Shown here: positions 36,830 to 49,485 of the stretch, piece by piece | Layout of the letters: each line of letters starts with the position of its first letter | Numbering within the stretch: position 1 is the stretch's first letter | From: Crambe crambe | Lineage: Eukaryota > Porifera > Demospongiae > Poecilosclerida > Crambeidae | Reading direction: 5' to 3' | Assembly (NCBI GenBank): GCA_963924555.1 | Contig: OZ004594.1 | Coordinates: 3,131,563-3,195,562, forward strand | Length of the DNA stretch: 64,000 nt | The notes under the pieces: model-generated | What the model was told of the DNA's origin: nothing | The model's database searches: none | The model's input: only the letters and a program-made list of their open reading frames with translations | Program-made: the position numbers and the translations under genes

Positions 36830-37320
36830 AACTAACACTTGGCCTTCTCAAGATTTTGTGCATCTACTTCTCTGGACAATAACAAGAGAAAGAGGGAAAG
36901 TAATGGCTACATGTCACATTGTAAATGGTCACAAATGATAATCACTCTTACCAAAACTATCATTGCCTTAGATACGTTGATACTCACTGTGGACCTGTCT
37001 CAGAAGAAGAACCCTGTGAATATGGAACACAATAATTGGTCACATGACAGAGGAGAATGGTCACATGACCACTTACCTGGAGGGAATGCCATGTCACCTG
37101 GAAGAATTATTGCAAATATCTGGAGGAGAATGGTCACATGACCATCCAGGGGAGGGAATGATCACATGACCACCTGGAGGAGGAGATTATAAAAATAAAC
37201 AAGTAAGATGAGTCTACACTAACACTTACCAATTCCATTAGTGTGTGAAGTACTTGTGTTGTGCAGTTTCAATGGGAGGGAACTAGTATATATAGCAACA
37301 GACTAATGATGGAATGAATG
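36830..37320 (-). other. Spacer cassette downstream of gene D
   Basis: TATATATA box near 37287, donor and acceptor-like signals and TCACATGA sites as at 9370-9895. After the supposed junction the frame meets TGA at the third or fourth codon, so it is not a conserved coding exon. Confidence 0.4.
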
Positions 37321-38211
37321 AAAATAACATGTCAAGAGACAGAGAAAGTAATGGAAGATGGAGAGAAGTAGTAGAGAATGATGAAAATGGAGCATAATAT
37401 CAGAGAGTGATTGTTCAAGGAGATAGGGAAAGGACTAGTATGACTCTGATTATGAAAATAGGAGGTATGTGAGCATGGAAGGATAGTCAAATAAATCACA
37501 GACATGAAACTGAAAATGCAATGTATTGTTAATGAAGTTAAGAGGCCAAAATGAATAGCTAGATAATTGATAACTGAAAAAAAAGAGAGTTGATGCACAA
37601 ATTACTGAATAAGAGGATGAGCTAAATATAATCAACACATACTAGAAATGATGCATACACTTATGGTTATATAGAAGATTGGAAATAAAGTACACAGTTA
37701 ATGTTAAATAGAAGATCAGAGAGACCAAGGTTATAACAGCACATTAATTTGATACACAACATATTAAGGTTGGTGCAGATGATACTTTTGAAAAGGTACA
37801 CACATTAATCCAGGATAAGAAAGACACACACTAGAGGTTACACTGGATTAGAAAAGAGAACAGTCTTAATGGAGGTTATAAACACAGGATTAGATATACA
37901 CTAACTATAGATTGAGGACACATTTAGAGATCACCCCTAGATAAAGGATATCCACAATATAGAGGAAGATACACTAAATAGAGGAATTAGATCCATATAA
38001 GATAGAGGATACTTGACATAAAGCATGAAGAGATAGTGATAAAATAAGAAATGACCGACGACACAAGCGAAAAAAAGACTCAAGCTAGCTATAAATACAC
38101 ACACCATATGGGATAAAGAGAGATAGCTATAATTTTATTTTATTTTTGAAGGAGAGAAGAACCATAGGTGACTCAACTTGTACAAAATATGTCAATTAGC
38201 TACCAAATGGA
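37321..38211. other. 3' flank of gene D, no gene seen
   Basis: Closely similar to the flank of gene B (9896-10770), including the sequence around 38040-38160, consistent with B and D sharing their 3' half. Confidence 0.5.
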
Positions 38212-41200
38212 TTATTTTCTACACATACTGAAAAGTGAGATTGTTTTGAGTCTGTTGCAGAGCTGACCATATGTGGCCCCTTCCTTGGAGGACCACTTCT
38301 TCAGCACGAGGAGGGCTCGGTCTTCCTCTTCTGTCTTCACTTCTTCTATCTCCTCACTGGTCAGGGAGAGAAGGCAGGCCAGGGACGACCACTTGGATCC
38401 TACCACTCCAGCAAACAACTCCAGAAACTCAACATCAGGTGTAATGGGTTGAAGCATTGGGTCAAGCAGCTTTTTCTGGAGCTGAATGTGGTCACCTGTA
38501 GAAGGAAATAACCATGCAGCCATGTAGCTAGCTATATAGCCTTGTATAATATTTATTGTCATAGTGACTCACTGTGTTTCTCTTCAATTTCATTTGCTAT
38601 GGCTCCCATGTCTATCTTCCTCAGTGCCTCCACAAGGTGCCACCAGCATGGAGGGTCCAGAGAAGAGTGCATCCATCCTCTCACCAGTTCTCTCCTCCTT
38701 CTTTTGGCATCTTGAGGATGGTCCACTTCTATGGCATCAAGGACACCTTGGGGAATATCAAGCTCAAGACCAAGGTCATACAGTTCTCTGACTAAATTTT
38801 TGAGATGATGGAGAATAGTGCGAAGTTCAATAGGGAACAAACTGTTCCAATGAGTGAGCGTGCGCATGCATAGCAACTTAGAACGCTCCATAGATTTCTT
38901 TCCAGTGATACTGATTATCACTTCTTTTCCCTCTGTTAGAACCCTCTCCACATCACTCATAGCAAAGAAGTTGTCCTCACTGAGATAGTCATCCTCACTT
39001 GTGGAGTCAAGTAGAAAGAACTGAAGTCCAATGGAGTGGCAGAACTCCTTCATGGTTTCCATAACACAACTAACTATGCTATTGAAGACACTAATGCAAT
39101 TTTCAATTAAATTTTGCTTGCTTTTGGTGATAATCACCATCCTCTTGTTCACCATCTCCACCATGCACTCCACCCCCTCCTCCATCAGCCAGTGAACACC
39201 AGTTTTCCACATGGTGCAGCGACACTGGAAGTGGTTAGAATGCTCATTTACTATTCCACATGGAGCAGTGAGGGTGAACCTGGAGACTATTCTGAGGAGA
39301 AGGACATGAAGGAAGCGTGGGGGGAAGTAGTCACGAGGATCAGTGCACTGTGCAAGCCACCCAATACTGTAGCTGTCAGGAGGTGTGGACCATGACACTT
39401 CACTCCTATCTGCACTGCAGAGAGCAGGAAAGAACAAGAAAGACTGGGGACTAGATGAAGCGTCCTGTGGTGTGGAAAGGAACAGTCCTATATCTTTGTG
39501 CTTGATTTCTTGGCAGTACTGAAGATGAACAAGGCATTCCTTTGTGATGTATGAAGGTAAGAGCTTCTGGAGGATGTTTTCAGGGACGATTCCAATATTT
39601 AGGGAAGGAACATATCCACGTTCACTCATTTTTTTAATATTTAGAATTGCATCCTTTGAAAACAGGGCTTTATGAACTCTATTGGTTAGTTGAGATGTGT
39701 TTAATATTATGTGGTAATCATTAGTTCTGTCTCCTATCAGTAATAAAATACCAACCTCATGGAGCTCACGCAGTATGGGGTGTAATAACTCAACTTTATT
39801 GGGAAGGTGTACCCCAGTGTCCTCTATGTGGGATACTAATGTACTGACAGGACAAGCAGTGACATTGCTGAAATCTTTCTCCAATAACCCTAAAAGAATA
39901 CTTGCTTCAAAGGAAAGCCTATAACGTCGAGATTTACGAGTTAGGTTCGTAAATTTACTCTGGACCTCACTTATGTTTTTAGAACCTGGTTTACAGCAGT
40001 CTAGCATAAAATAACCAGTACTCTGCATCTCACTGGTATAGAGAAGTGATTTTAGAAATTCATTTTTCAGTGTTAAGATTTCTTGAGTCACCAAATCTGA
40101 GTGACTCCCAATCACAATGAGGGAGGGTTCATTTTTAAACTTTTGGTGTTTTATGAACGTGAACCAATAGTGCAGTGTATTCTCAATAACAGAATCATCT
40201 TCTCTTAAATCTGTCACTAAGATGAATATGTTGTCACCATTTCTTGAGGAGGCAAGATTCTCAAGTATAGCAGCATGTGAGGAGTAGTACTCAGGGTCTC
40301 CGGCAAAGTCATAGAACTGGACTCTCCCATAGTGTTTACTGGTATAAATACTAGGGACTATACCAGCAGTGTGAGGGGGTACAGTGGATTCAGATACTCT
40401 ACTTAGGGATTTTATAAAACCTTCCCTTTTAAGTGATTCAACAAGGGAGCTCTTCCCTGCACCAGGATTACCAATGATAAATAACCTGATTATATGTTGT
40501 GCACCTGAGTACTTCTTCTTTGCTCGCTCTTGCATGCCATGATAGTCAACCAGTGTTTTATCTCGATTCTGTTTCATGTACTCATTAATTAGTAATTTAG
40601 CATCACCTTTTGCTAAGTCCTTTGGAGTCTTTCCTGAATTATTTCTTATCAGAATTGGAGCATTTTTTTGAAGTAATACCTCAACACATTTGGTATGGCC
40701 ACATGAGGAACAAATATGAAGGGGAGTGTCACCATCATTGTCTAATACTAAGGGGGATGTGGATTTATCGACTAATAAAAGTATGATCTCTTCTTTACCT
40801 GCCAATGCTGCTACATGGAGTGGTGTGCTATTTTCATCATCCCTAGCATTGATATCAGCCTTGTGGTCTCGTATCAGAGTTTGAACTAGGCTAACATTAC
40901 CTCCCTTGCATGCTTTATGTAACAAAGAATGACCTAAATAACCTTTGATATTAATATCACAACCCACCTCGTTAAATAAAAACAATGCAACCTCTTTTTT
41001 TCCACCCAATGCTGCCATATGGAGTGGTGTGTTATTTTCATCATCCCTAGCATTGATATCAGCCTTGTGGTCTCGTATCAGAGTTTGAACTAGGCTAACA
41101 TTACCTCCATCGCATGCATTATGTAACAAAGACCGACCTAAATAATCTTTGACATTAATGTCACAACCCACATCATTAATTAAAAACAATGCAACCTCTT

Positions 41201-42680
41201 TTTTTCCACCCAATGCTGCCACATGGAGTGGTGTGTTATTTTTATCATCCCTAGCATTGATATCAGCCTTGTGGTCTCGTATCAGAGTTTGAACTAGGCT
41301 AACATCACCTCCATTGCATGCTGAATGTAATATAGACCGACCTTTATAACCTTTGATATTAATGTCACAACCCACCTTGTTAATTAAAAACAATGCAACA
41401 TCTTTTTCCCCACACCATGCTGCCACATGGAGTGGTGTGTTATTTTTATCATCCCTAGCATTGATATCAGCCTTGTGGTCTCGTATCAGAGTTTGAACTA
41501 GGCTAACGTTACCTCCTTTGCATGCAGTATGTAACAAAGACCAACCTTTATAACCTTTGATATTAATGTCACAACCCACTTCGTTAATTAAAAACAATGC
41601 AACCTTTTTTTCCCCACACAATGCTGCTACATGGAGTGGTGTGCTATTTTCATAATCCCTAGCATTGATATCAGCCTTGTGGTCTCGTATCAGAGTTTGA
41701 ACTAGGCTAACATTACCTCCATTGCATGCACTATGTAACAAAGACCGACCCAAATCATCTTTGACATTAATGTCACAATCCACTTCATTAATTAAAAACA
41801 ATGCAACCTCTTTTTTCCCACCCAATGCTGCCACATGGAGTGGTGTGTTATTTTCATCATCCCTAGCATTGATATCAGCCTTGTAGTCTCGTATCAGAGT
41901 TTGAACTAGGCTAACATCACCTCCATAACATGCATAATGTAACAAAGACCGACCTGAATAACCTTTGACATTAATGTCACAACCCACCTCATTAATTAAA
42001 AACAATGCAACATCCAATGCTGCCACATGGAGTGGTGTGTTATTTTGATCATCCTTAGCATTGATATCAGCCTTGTGGTCTCGTATCAGAGTTTGAACTA
42101 GGCTAACATTACCTCCATGGCATGCATAATATAACAAAGACCGACCTAAATAACCTTTGACATTAATGTCATAACCCACCTCATTAATTAAAAACAGTGC
42201 AACCTCTTTTTTCCCACCCAATGCTGCCACATGGAGTGATGTGTTATTTTCATCATCCCTAGCATTGATATCAGCCTTGTGGTCTCGTATCAGAGTTTGA
42301 ACTAGGCTAACATTACCTCCATTGCATGCCCAATGAAGTAATGTTTTATTGTTTTTACTTTTGATATTTGAAGGACAGTGATACTCATTCAATAGAGTAA
42401 GCACAATATGCTCCCACCCATTTGAAGCAGCATCCATTAGTGGTATGCAACCATTAATATCCTTAAAGAGTACATCAGCTTTGAATTCAGATATCAGTAC
42501 CTTCACCATATCTAAGTGACCTTTAGCACAGGCATAATGCAGTGGAGTCCTCCCATTGGAGTCAGTACAGTTTACATTGTACTCACCACTTTGCAGTAAT
42601 TCCCTGACCTTGTCCACATCACCTGACTCTGCAGCTAGGTGGAGGGGAGTGACACCAGTGACTGAGGAAGTTGAGTCCAT
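38212..42680 (-). CDS. Gene D: ankyrin-Roc GTPase-COR-death-death protein, two exons
   Basis: Exon 1 is 42680-38573, intron 38572-38496 (77 nt) and exon 2 38495-38212, giving 1463 residues. An upstream in-frame ATG at 42773 is disfavoured as for gene C. Seven double-ankyrin units follow the 118-residue N-terminal region. The second unit lacks 12 bp (near 42010; AALGGKKEVALF becomes AALDVALF), which removes four residues of one ankyrin helix without breaking the frame. P-loop at 737-745, then Roc with DFAGDPEYY and SHSD, COR-like region, death domain 1 type I ending EEKHS, and death domain 2 in exon 2. The 3' half is close to gene B, the promoter close to gene C. Confidence 0.85.
40840..42330 (-). 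repeat. Double-ankyrin 204-bp repeat array of gene D
   Basis: Seven units (one 192 bp long) plus the terminal unit. Less homogeneous than in B or C and no multi-unit block duplication seen. Confidence 0.85.
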
Positions 42681-42815
42681 AGCTTTTCTTATCGCTTCTT
42701 GTTTAGCCAGTATTATTGTAACTACAATGGGAGAGTTCAGTTGCCATAAAGATGACTTATAATCATAGGTCACATGGCATTACTATTTAAAGTGTTGATG
42801 AATCTCTTTTGTCTC
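42681..42815 (-). promoter_or_regulatory. Promoter of gene D (type b)
   Basis: X-box-like GTTGCCATAAAGAT at 42740-42753, 60 bp from the ATG, with two departures from the B/E form. Otherwise nearly identical to the gene C promoter. Confidence 0.4.
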
Positions 42816-42963
42816 CACTGCATGTGGTGCCACCTACGTAGCTAACTAGACAAAGACCACAAATGCTCCACACTCATTCCAAGTCCTCCACTGTGTACAG
42901 CGTACAATGATTCTGTTGTGCAACTAGAATTGTCATGAGACACCATAAAGCTAGGAGACATAA

Positions 42964-43150
42964 CTATAATATTATGCATAGTTCATCTTTGGGGATATCA
43001 AACTCCTCCCCTTCATCGCCAGAGTCATCATCATCATCATCACCCCCATCACTATCATCTTTATCATCATCCATGACACCTTCAGCATTCTTCTCTACAT
43101 ACTTGATCAGATCATCCAAATATGTCCACCAGAGTGATCTACATACAAAG
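42964..43150 (-). pseudogene. PDI acidic-tail/KDEL relic before gene D
   Basis: Near-identical to 32869-33057, with the same lost stop after KDEL; the thioredoxin exon is absent. Confidence 0.5.
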
Positions 43151-44396
43151 AGATCGAGTCATAGCTATAAACATTACAATGTGTTTCAGGTGAATAATCA
43201 AGATAACAACTAAAGCACTCTGGTTCACAATAGCACAACCAATTTGGCAAACACTAAGTTGCTTGCTAGTGTAGGGCTTTGATCAATCGGTGTGGGATAA
43301 AAGTTCAGTGTGGTAAACACCACCACACTGAACTAGTTTCTAAGAAAACAACATTATGACTAGCTAGCTATGAACCATGCCTCAAAATTAAACTTGATCA
43401 CTTTGGACTGACTTAGTAGCATATATGTGTGTTAAGGCTGAAAATAGTAGTAACAGACGAGTGGTGTTACCACACCATAAATTTCCAGCATAATATACAT
43501 ACTTACAATGGAATTATAGGAAATGTGTTGCATCTGTGGAATGGAATAGCTACTCTAATGGGCCCATATTTTGCATGCAACTACTACTATGAGGTTAAGG
43601 GACCTCTACATACAACCAATCCAGAATTTGTATGGTTAGGAGCAGCTGTATTGCTTCATTGACAGTACATGCTGAGGGACATTTTTGGATGCTAGCAAGT
43701 GTGTACTCACAAACCTCCATTAAACAAAAATCTAAAATGTGAATAGATTAATTGCTAAATGAATATCACATATTCCCATATGAATACTTTTGTGACCACA
43801 CCCCATAGATCCAGTTCTACCTCACAGGGCCAGTCACTTGAGGTCAAGTAATGGAAGAGTGGCAGGGGGACTGGACTCCCTGGAACTCCCCTACGTAGTT
43901 CCTCTGCCTCTAGTTCCTCAGCCACTGCATATGAAGCAGAGTCCAAGCACCACCTGATCCACAGCTTTGTAATCACTACATACACAGGAATTGTAATGAT
44001 TATTAAAGGGACGTGCTATTAGCTTGCTTCAAGAGAGTATTCCTAACACTGTCACTATAAATCATGACTCACTACTATTAATATTTAATAGTGGAACACT
44101 TACTCTCAATACTGTCATGACAACAGATGACATCACACTCTTAAAGTGGGAATTTCTTAAAAGTTGGAGTCTATCATCTGAATCTAGGAAGAGAGAGAGA
44201 GGAAGAAATTTGAAGATGATAGGAGTGTCTTAATAGAATATTGCCAAGTGCTCGTTGCTCACCATGAATGAAAATTCATAATTAATGCTCTCCATAATTG
44301 TCTTCTTTGAAGTTGAGATTCAGAAGATATGCACACCTTTGTCTTGATCACATGATGACTTGGAGGAAAAGGTCAACACATCACTAGTAGTGATGA
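43151..44396. other. Spacer D-E, first part, no gene seen
   Basis: Related to 33058-34600 with a deletion near 43610. Ends at ATCACTAGTAGTGATGACC, where unrelated sequence begins. Confidence 0.55.
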
Positions 44397-44479
44397 CCAA
44401 CTACGAGCCAACTATTCCTACTTCACTCCCATGATGAGATATAAAGGGAGTGAAGTAGGAATAGTTACCTCATAGTTGG
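44397..44479. repeat. 34-bp inverted repeat (strong hairpin)
   Basis: Left arm 44397-44430 and right arm 44446-44479 pair almost perfectly (inner 21 bp AACTATTCC...CACTCCC perfect) around a 15-base loop. It marks the left end of sequence found nowhere else in the window, so it may be a fold-back transposon end. Confidence 0.75.
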
Positions 44480-44779
44480 TGATGGGTAAGGGGTTACTTG
44501 ACTGAAGTTCACTCTCTTGTTGCTGAACTTTTTTGAACCGTACACAGCCATCCCTACTTCCCTTTTTTATTTAGAATAAATATTTCTTCCTTTATTCCAT
44601 AATTTGCCATCAGACCAATGTATAACAAAAATTTATTGGGTTAGAGTTTTTAAGTGTCTATAGCTAATAGGTTTTCTAAGTGCCCTAAGACCTTAGAAAA
44701 CTTCCTGTTAAAATCTTGTCTTTATCACCATAAAATCATGTTCTAATAAAAATTTGTCTCCTTTCAATTTTATATATAG

Positions 44780-45064
44780 GACACAGCACTCGTTAAAGAT
44801 AAGGCTAAAAACCTTACTACTACACAGCCCTGCTTAATTGTGAGAAGGGTTGAAGGAGGCATCAAAGATGCATTCTTGGCAATTAAAAAAGAGATTATTG
44901 TTAAAGTTGACATAACCAATGCTATTTTGGTTTTATTTGGCTCTTTCTTTGTTTTTAATGTAAATTATCCTACCAATTTATTAGAATCCCTATTTTTAAA
45001 TAAACCTATACAAGGACGTAAACCCAGGCTCAGTGCTCTTTTGGCAGAACTGATTAGCAAGTAA
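44780..45064 (+). CDS. Exon-like open frame, C-terminal end of an unrecognised protein
   Basis: The plus strand is open from a splice-acceptor-like TTTTATATATAG (ending 44779) to TAA at 45064: DTALVKDKAKNLTTTQPCLI, then VRRVEGGIKDAFLAIKKEI and an FGSFFVFNVNYPTNLLESLF segment, 94 codons. No ATG begins it, so it would be a last exon. The pattern of a hydrophobic 'FFVFNVNYP' stretch near a C-terminus is familiar from uncharacterised invertebrate and fish proteins, but I cannot name the family. It is the only plus-strand candidate in the window and probably arrived with the surrounding insertion. Confidence 0.35.
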   Translation, partial: DTALVKDKAKNLTTTQPCLIVRRVEGGIKDAFLAIKKEIIVKVDITNAILVLFGSFFVFNVNYPTNLLESLFLNKPIQGRKPRLSALLAELISK

Positions 45065-45111
45065 CGACTTACTTCTATCTGTGTATCACTTATACTTGTT
45101 TTATTACTACA

Positions 45112-45134
45112 TATTCTTATTCTTATTCTTATTC

Positions 45135-45228
<94 letters not shown>

Positions 45229-45252
45229 CATCATCATCATCATCATCATCAT
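45112..45252. repeat. ATT/ATC microsatellite
   Basis: Starts as ATTCTT repeats, continues as about 35 ATT triplets and ends as CAT triplets. It lies inside the unique insertion. Confidence 0.95.
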
Positions 45253-45412
45253 AAGTAGTGACATACACTACTTATTGTAGTGATGTACACTACCATAATG
45301 TAGTGAACTATATAAGTGCTGAACTTCACCACCTAAAAAGTAGTGACTCCTGTGGCAAATGATTCTCTACAATTTGGTAGTGATGATCACTATTGCGTTT
45401 TTACAGTGTATA

Positions 45413-46535
45413 GTGTCCTTGCACACACACACACACTACCACACCACAATTTAAGGGGAAGTAAACAAACCACAAATTAAGTTGTCCTAGGCTACCTCAC
45501 AGGGCCAGTCACTTGAGGTCAAGTAATGGAAGAGTGATAGGGGGACTGGACTCCCTAGAACTCCCTAGGTTCCTCTGCCACTACATATGAAGCAGAGTCC
45601 AAGCACCACCTGATCCACAGCTTTGTAATAAGTACATACACAGGAATTGTAAGGATTATTAAAGGGACGTGCTATTAGCTTGCTTCAAGAGAGTATTCCT
45701 AACACTGTCACTATAAATCATGACTCACTATTATTAATATTTAATAGTGGAACACTTACTCTCAATATTGTCATGACAATAGATGACATCACACTCTTAA
45801 AGTGGGAATTTCTTAAAAGTTAGAGTCTCTTTCCTGAGGGGTTATCATCTAAATCTAGGAAGAGAGAGAGAGAGAGGAAGAAATTTAAAGATGATAGGAA
45901 AGTCATAATGGTGTATTACCAAGTGCTCATTGCTCACCATGAATGAAAACTCATAATCAACGCTCTCCATAATTGTCTTCTTTGAAGCTGAGATTCAGAA
46001 GATATGCACACCTTTGTCTCGATCACATGACGACTTCGAGGAAAAGGTCAACACATCACTAGTAGTGATGACCTCTTATTTATAGCTGCCATGATGCACT
46101 CACCAATGCTGTCTCCAAGTGCAAAGTATTGCAAGTTAAGATGTGAAAATAACACAAAAATGAGTAACTAGTTAATTAGAACACAAAGTAGCCAAAAACA
46201 TTGAAAAAACAAAATTAAAATATAAACAGATGAAAAATAATTGATGCAAGAGAGGATGCACTAAATGGAACAATCACACCTTTGATGATACACACACACT
46301 CTTAGAATAATACATTAGATTAGAAAGCCCTAAAGACAGTGTGTACCTTATTTCTAATTTATAGTGTAAAGATGTAATTGTTCTATTATTTCTAGTGTAT
46401 AAATGTACTGTATGTTCTTTATGACCTCTACAATAAGATATACGACACATTTAAACACTAGAAAAAATTAATAAGGTTAATGCACTAAATTAGAGAGGAC
46501 ACACTAAAAGATCATTGGAAAGACACACACTAGAG
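45413..46535. other. Spacer D-E: second copy of spacer sequence
   Basis: From about 45489 the sequence repeats the stretch already seen at 43820-44396 (same order, a few differences), then continues into the A-rich segment known from 4500-4900. So this spacer holds two overlapping spacer pieces either side of the insertion. No gene seen. Confidence 0.6.
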
Positions 46536-46539
46536 GTTA

Positions 46540-47140
46540 CATTGAATAGAGATACACACTACTTCGGCTATAGATTGAAGACACACATTACATTAGAGAG
46601 ATACACACTACTCTGGCTATAGATTGAAGATACACATTACATTAGAGATACACACTACTCTGGCTATTGATTGAAGACACACATTACATTAGAGAGATAC
46701 ATACTACTCTGGCTATGGATTGAGGACACACATTACATTAGAGAGATACACACTACTCTGGCTATAGATTGAAGACACACATTACATTAGAGAGATACAC
46801 ACTACTCTGGCTATGGATTGAGGACACACATTACATTAGAGAGATACACACTACTCTGGCTATAGATTGAAGACACACATTACATTAGAGAGATACACAC
46901 TACTCTGGCTATGGATTGAGGACACACACATTACATTAGAGAGAGACACACTACTCTGGCTATGGATTGAGGACACACACATTACATTAGAGAGAGACAC
47001 ACTACTCTGGCTATGGATTGAAGACACACATTACATTGGAGAGATACACACTACTCTGGCTATGGATTGAGGACACACACATTACATTAGAGAGAGACAC
47101 ACTACTCTGGCTATAGATTGAAGACACACATTACATTATA
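46540..47140. repeat. 49-bp minisatellite, about 12 copies
   Basis: Units of 47-51 bp contain CACACTACTCTGGCTAT followed by an AGATTGAAGACACACATTAC-type segment. Single relics of the same phrase occur in other spacers ('ctatagattgaggacacatt', near 5885 and 10475), so the array grew from a spacer sequence present family-wide. Confidence 0.9.
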
Positions 47141-47553
47141 CACAATCACTAGATAGAGGAATTAGATAGACACACACTAGGTAGAAAATAATAATGGAGA
47201 AATCGTGGAATATTTACCTCTAAATTGGTGAATCCCTGGGATCCAGATCAGGATACTGACTCTGGTCAGTTTGGAGATAGATTACTCCTGGAAGGTCTAA
47301 GTACTTTATTTGCTAACCCTAGTGCCCTTGCACACACAAACAAACCACAAATTAAGTTGCCCTAGTAAACAGATAGAAGGTGAGTATTTAGGATTAGGGG
47401 ACCTGTAAGGTTCATTCATTCAAATTCTAACCCACTAGTAGTTAATTCCAGTGACAGCAGTTGAGTTGGCCAAGAACTTTCTCAGTTGTGGAAATATAAA
47501 CTGGATGCACCAGTGGTTGGTTGTGACCTGATCAATCTGCGGTGAATTCATAG
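47141..47553. other. Spacer D-E, no gene seen
   Basis: Matches 34933-35246 of spacer C-D closely, including the segment starting GGATACTGACTCTGGTCAG. Confidence 0.6.
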
Positions 47554-47555
47554 TA

Positions 47556-47679
47556 CTGTATAGTGCAAATTTTTTGTGGGTCGAAATTTTCGTGTTTTGA
47601 AAAAATAATGCACACAAAATGTATATGGCTCACACATAACATGAACATTTTAACCCACAAAATATTTTGCGCTATATGG
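47556..47679. mobile_element. MITE with TA target duplication, copy 2
   Basis: Same element and same place as 35249-35372, with a small deletion in its left flank. Its shared position shows insertion before the C-D and D-E spacers separated. Confidence 0.8.
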
Positions 47680-48039
47680 TATGATCCAATGTTATTTCTC
47701 TTCCTGCTTTGCATAATGATTTCTCATTTGGTGTTATAATTATAAATAATTATTATGAAGAAGTTTCCATAGCAACCAAATATATAGTACATAGTTATAT
47801 ACAACAAACACTGATCAATGATAGCTAATTCTCTATGCAAAATGAAGACATAACATTCAAAAAGCTAAAGATAAAAATTAGGTTATTGTAATCAATGTAG
47901 CAAGTGCTTATGATGAGGTATTATGTATGAATGTGATTGTACCAAAGGTTTGGAAATACACAATTGTGTACAGTACTCAAACTCTTGATGTGGCAGAAGA
48001 GCTGAAAGTGTTTCTTCTGTGGGAATAATGATATGAGGA

Positions 48040-48935
48040 ATTGAATATTCGAATATTAACTGTATCCAGATTGATTTGAACTGTAACTGGAGAACATAGA
48101 TTTGGAATTTAGAATAATTAACTGAAATATTGAACTGTACAGCCAGACGGAGTTGCTGGATTAAGAGTTAACTGCAGCCAGATAAAGATTTCAAATATTA
48201 ACTGTAGCCGGATAAAGACTTCAAATATTAACTGTAGCCAGATAAAGAGTTCAAATATTAACTGTAGCCAGATAGAGTTCAAATATTAACTGTAGCCAGA
48301 TAGAGTTCAAATATTAACTGTAGCCGGATAAAGAGTTCAAATATTAACTGTAGCCGGATAAAGAGTTCAATTATTAACTGTAGCCAGATAGAGTTCAAGT
48401 ATTAACTGTGGCTGGATAAATATTAACTGTAGCCGGATAAAGAGTTTGAATATTAACTGTAGCCAGATAAAGAGTTCAAATATTAACTGTAGCCAGATAG
48501 AGTTCAAGTATTAACTGTGGCCGGATAAAGAGTTCAAATATTAACTGTAGCCAGATAAAGAGTTCAAATATTAACTGTAGCCAGATAGAGTTCAAGTATT
48601 AACTGTGGCCGGATAAAGAGTTTGAATATTAACTGTAGCCGGATAAAGACTTCGAATATCAACTGTAGCTGGATAAAGAGTTCAAATATTAACTGTAGCC
48701 AGATAGAGTTCAAGAATTAACTGTGGCTGGATAATTATTAACTGTAGCCGGATAAAGAGTTTGAATATTAACTGTAGCCAGATAAAGAGTTCAAATATTA
48801 ACTGTAGCTGGATAAAGAGTTCAAATATTAACTGTAGCCAGACAGAGTTCAAGTATTAACTGTGGCCGGATCAAGCAGTAACTATGTAACTGTGGCCGGA
48901 TAAAGAGTTCAAATATTAACTTTGGTTGAAAATTA
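48040..48935. repeat. 30-bp minisatellite array (spacer D-E)
   Basis: About 29 units with many 26-bp GCCAGATAGAG short forms; flanks match the C-D array closely while the unit order differs, showing array turnover faster than flank divergence. Confidence 0.9.
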
Positions 48936-48989
48936 TTTTGGACAAATAATTGCGAATGGAGGTAGAGATGTAAATTGAGTCCTGTAAAA

Positions 48990-49485
48990 ACTAACACTTG
49001 GCCTTCTCAAGATTTTGTGCTTCTACTTCTCTGGACAATAACAAGAAAAAGAGGAAAAATAATGGCTACATGTCACATTGTAAATGGTCACAAATGATAA
49101 TCACTCTTACCAAAACTATCATTGCCTTAGATACGTAGATACTCACTGTGGACCTGTCTCAGAAGAAGAACCCTATGAATATGGAACACAATAATTGGTC
49201 ACATGACAGAGGAGAATGGTCACATGACCACTTACCTGGAGGGAATGCCATGTCACCTGGAAGAATTATTGCAAAGTATCTGAAGGAGAATAGTCAAATG
49301 ACCATCCAGGGGAGAGAATGACCACATGACCACCTGGAGGAGGAGATTATAAAAATAAACAAGTAAAATGAGTCTACACTAACACTTACCAATTCCATTA
49401 GTGTGTGAAGTACTTGTGTTGTGCAGTTTCAATGGGAGGGAACTAGTATATATAGCAACAGACTAATGATGGAATGAAAATAACA
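48990..49485 (-). other. Spacer cassette downstream of gene E
   Basis: TATATATA box near 49450, intron-like signals and TCACATGA cluster, as at 9370-9895. Confidence 0.4.

Larger units (their letters stand above)
44480..45412 (+). mobile_element. Unique insertion of about 0.93 kb, possible transposon fragment
   Basis: Not shared with any other spacer. It begins after the hairpin at 44397-44479 and ends near TTTACAGTGTATAG, with many GTAGTGA/TCACTAC pairs in its last 170 bp that can form small hairpins. Contains a plus-strand exon-like frame (44780-45064) and an ATT microsatellite. Whether it is one element or several pieces cannot be decided by eye. Confidence 0.4.

Noticed and set aside
44965..45264. 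Minus-strand poly-isoleucine frame; likewise Ser-Leu or Arg-Glu frames at 55111-55395
   Set aside because: Translations of ATT and GA microsatellites.
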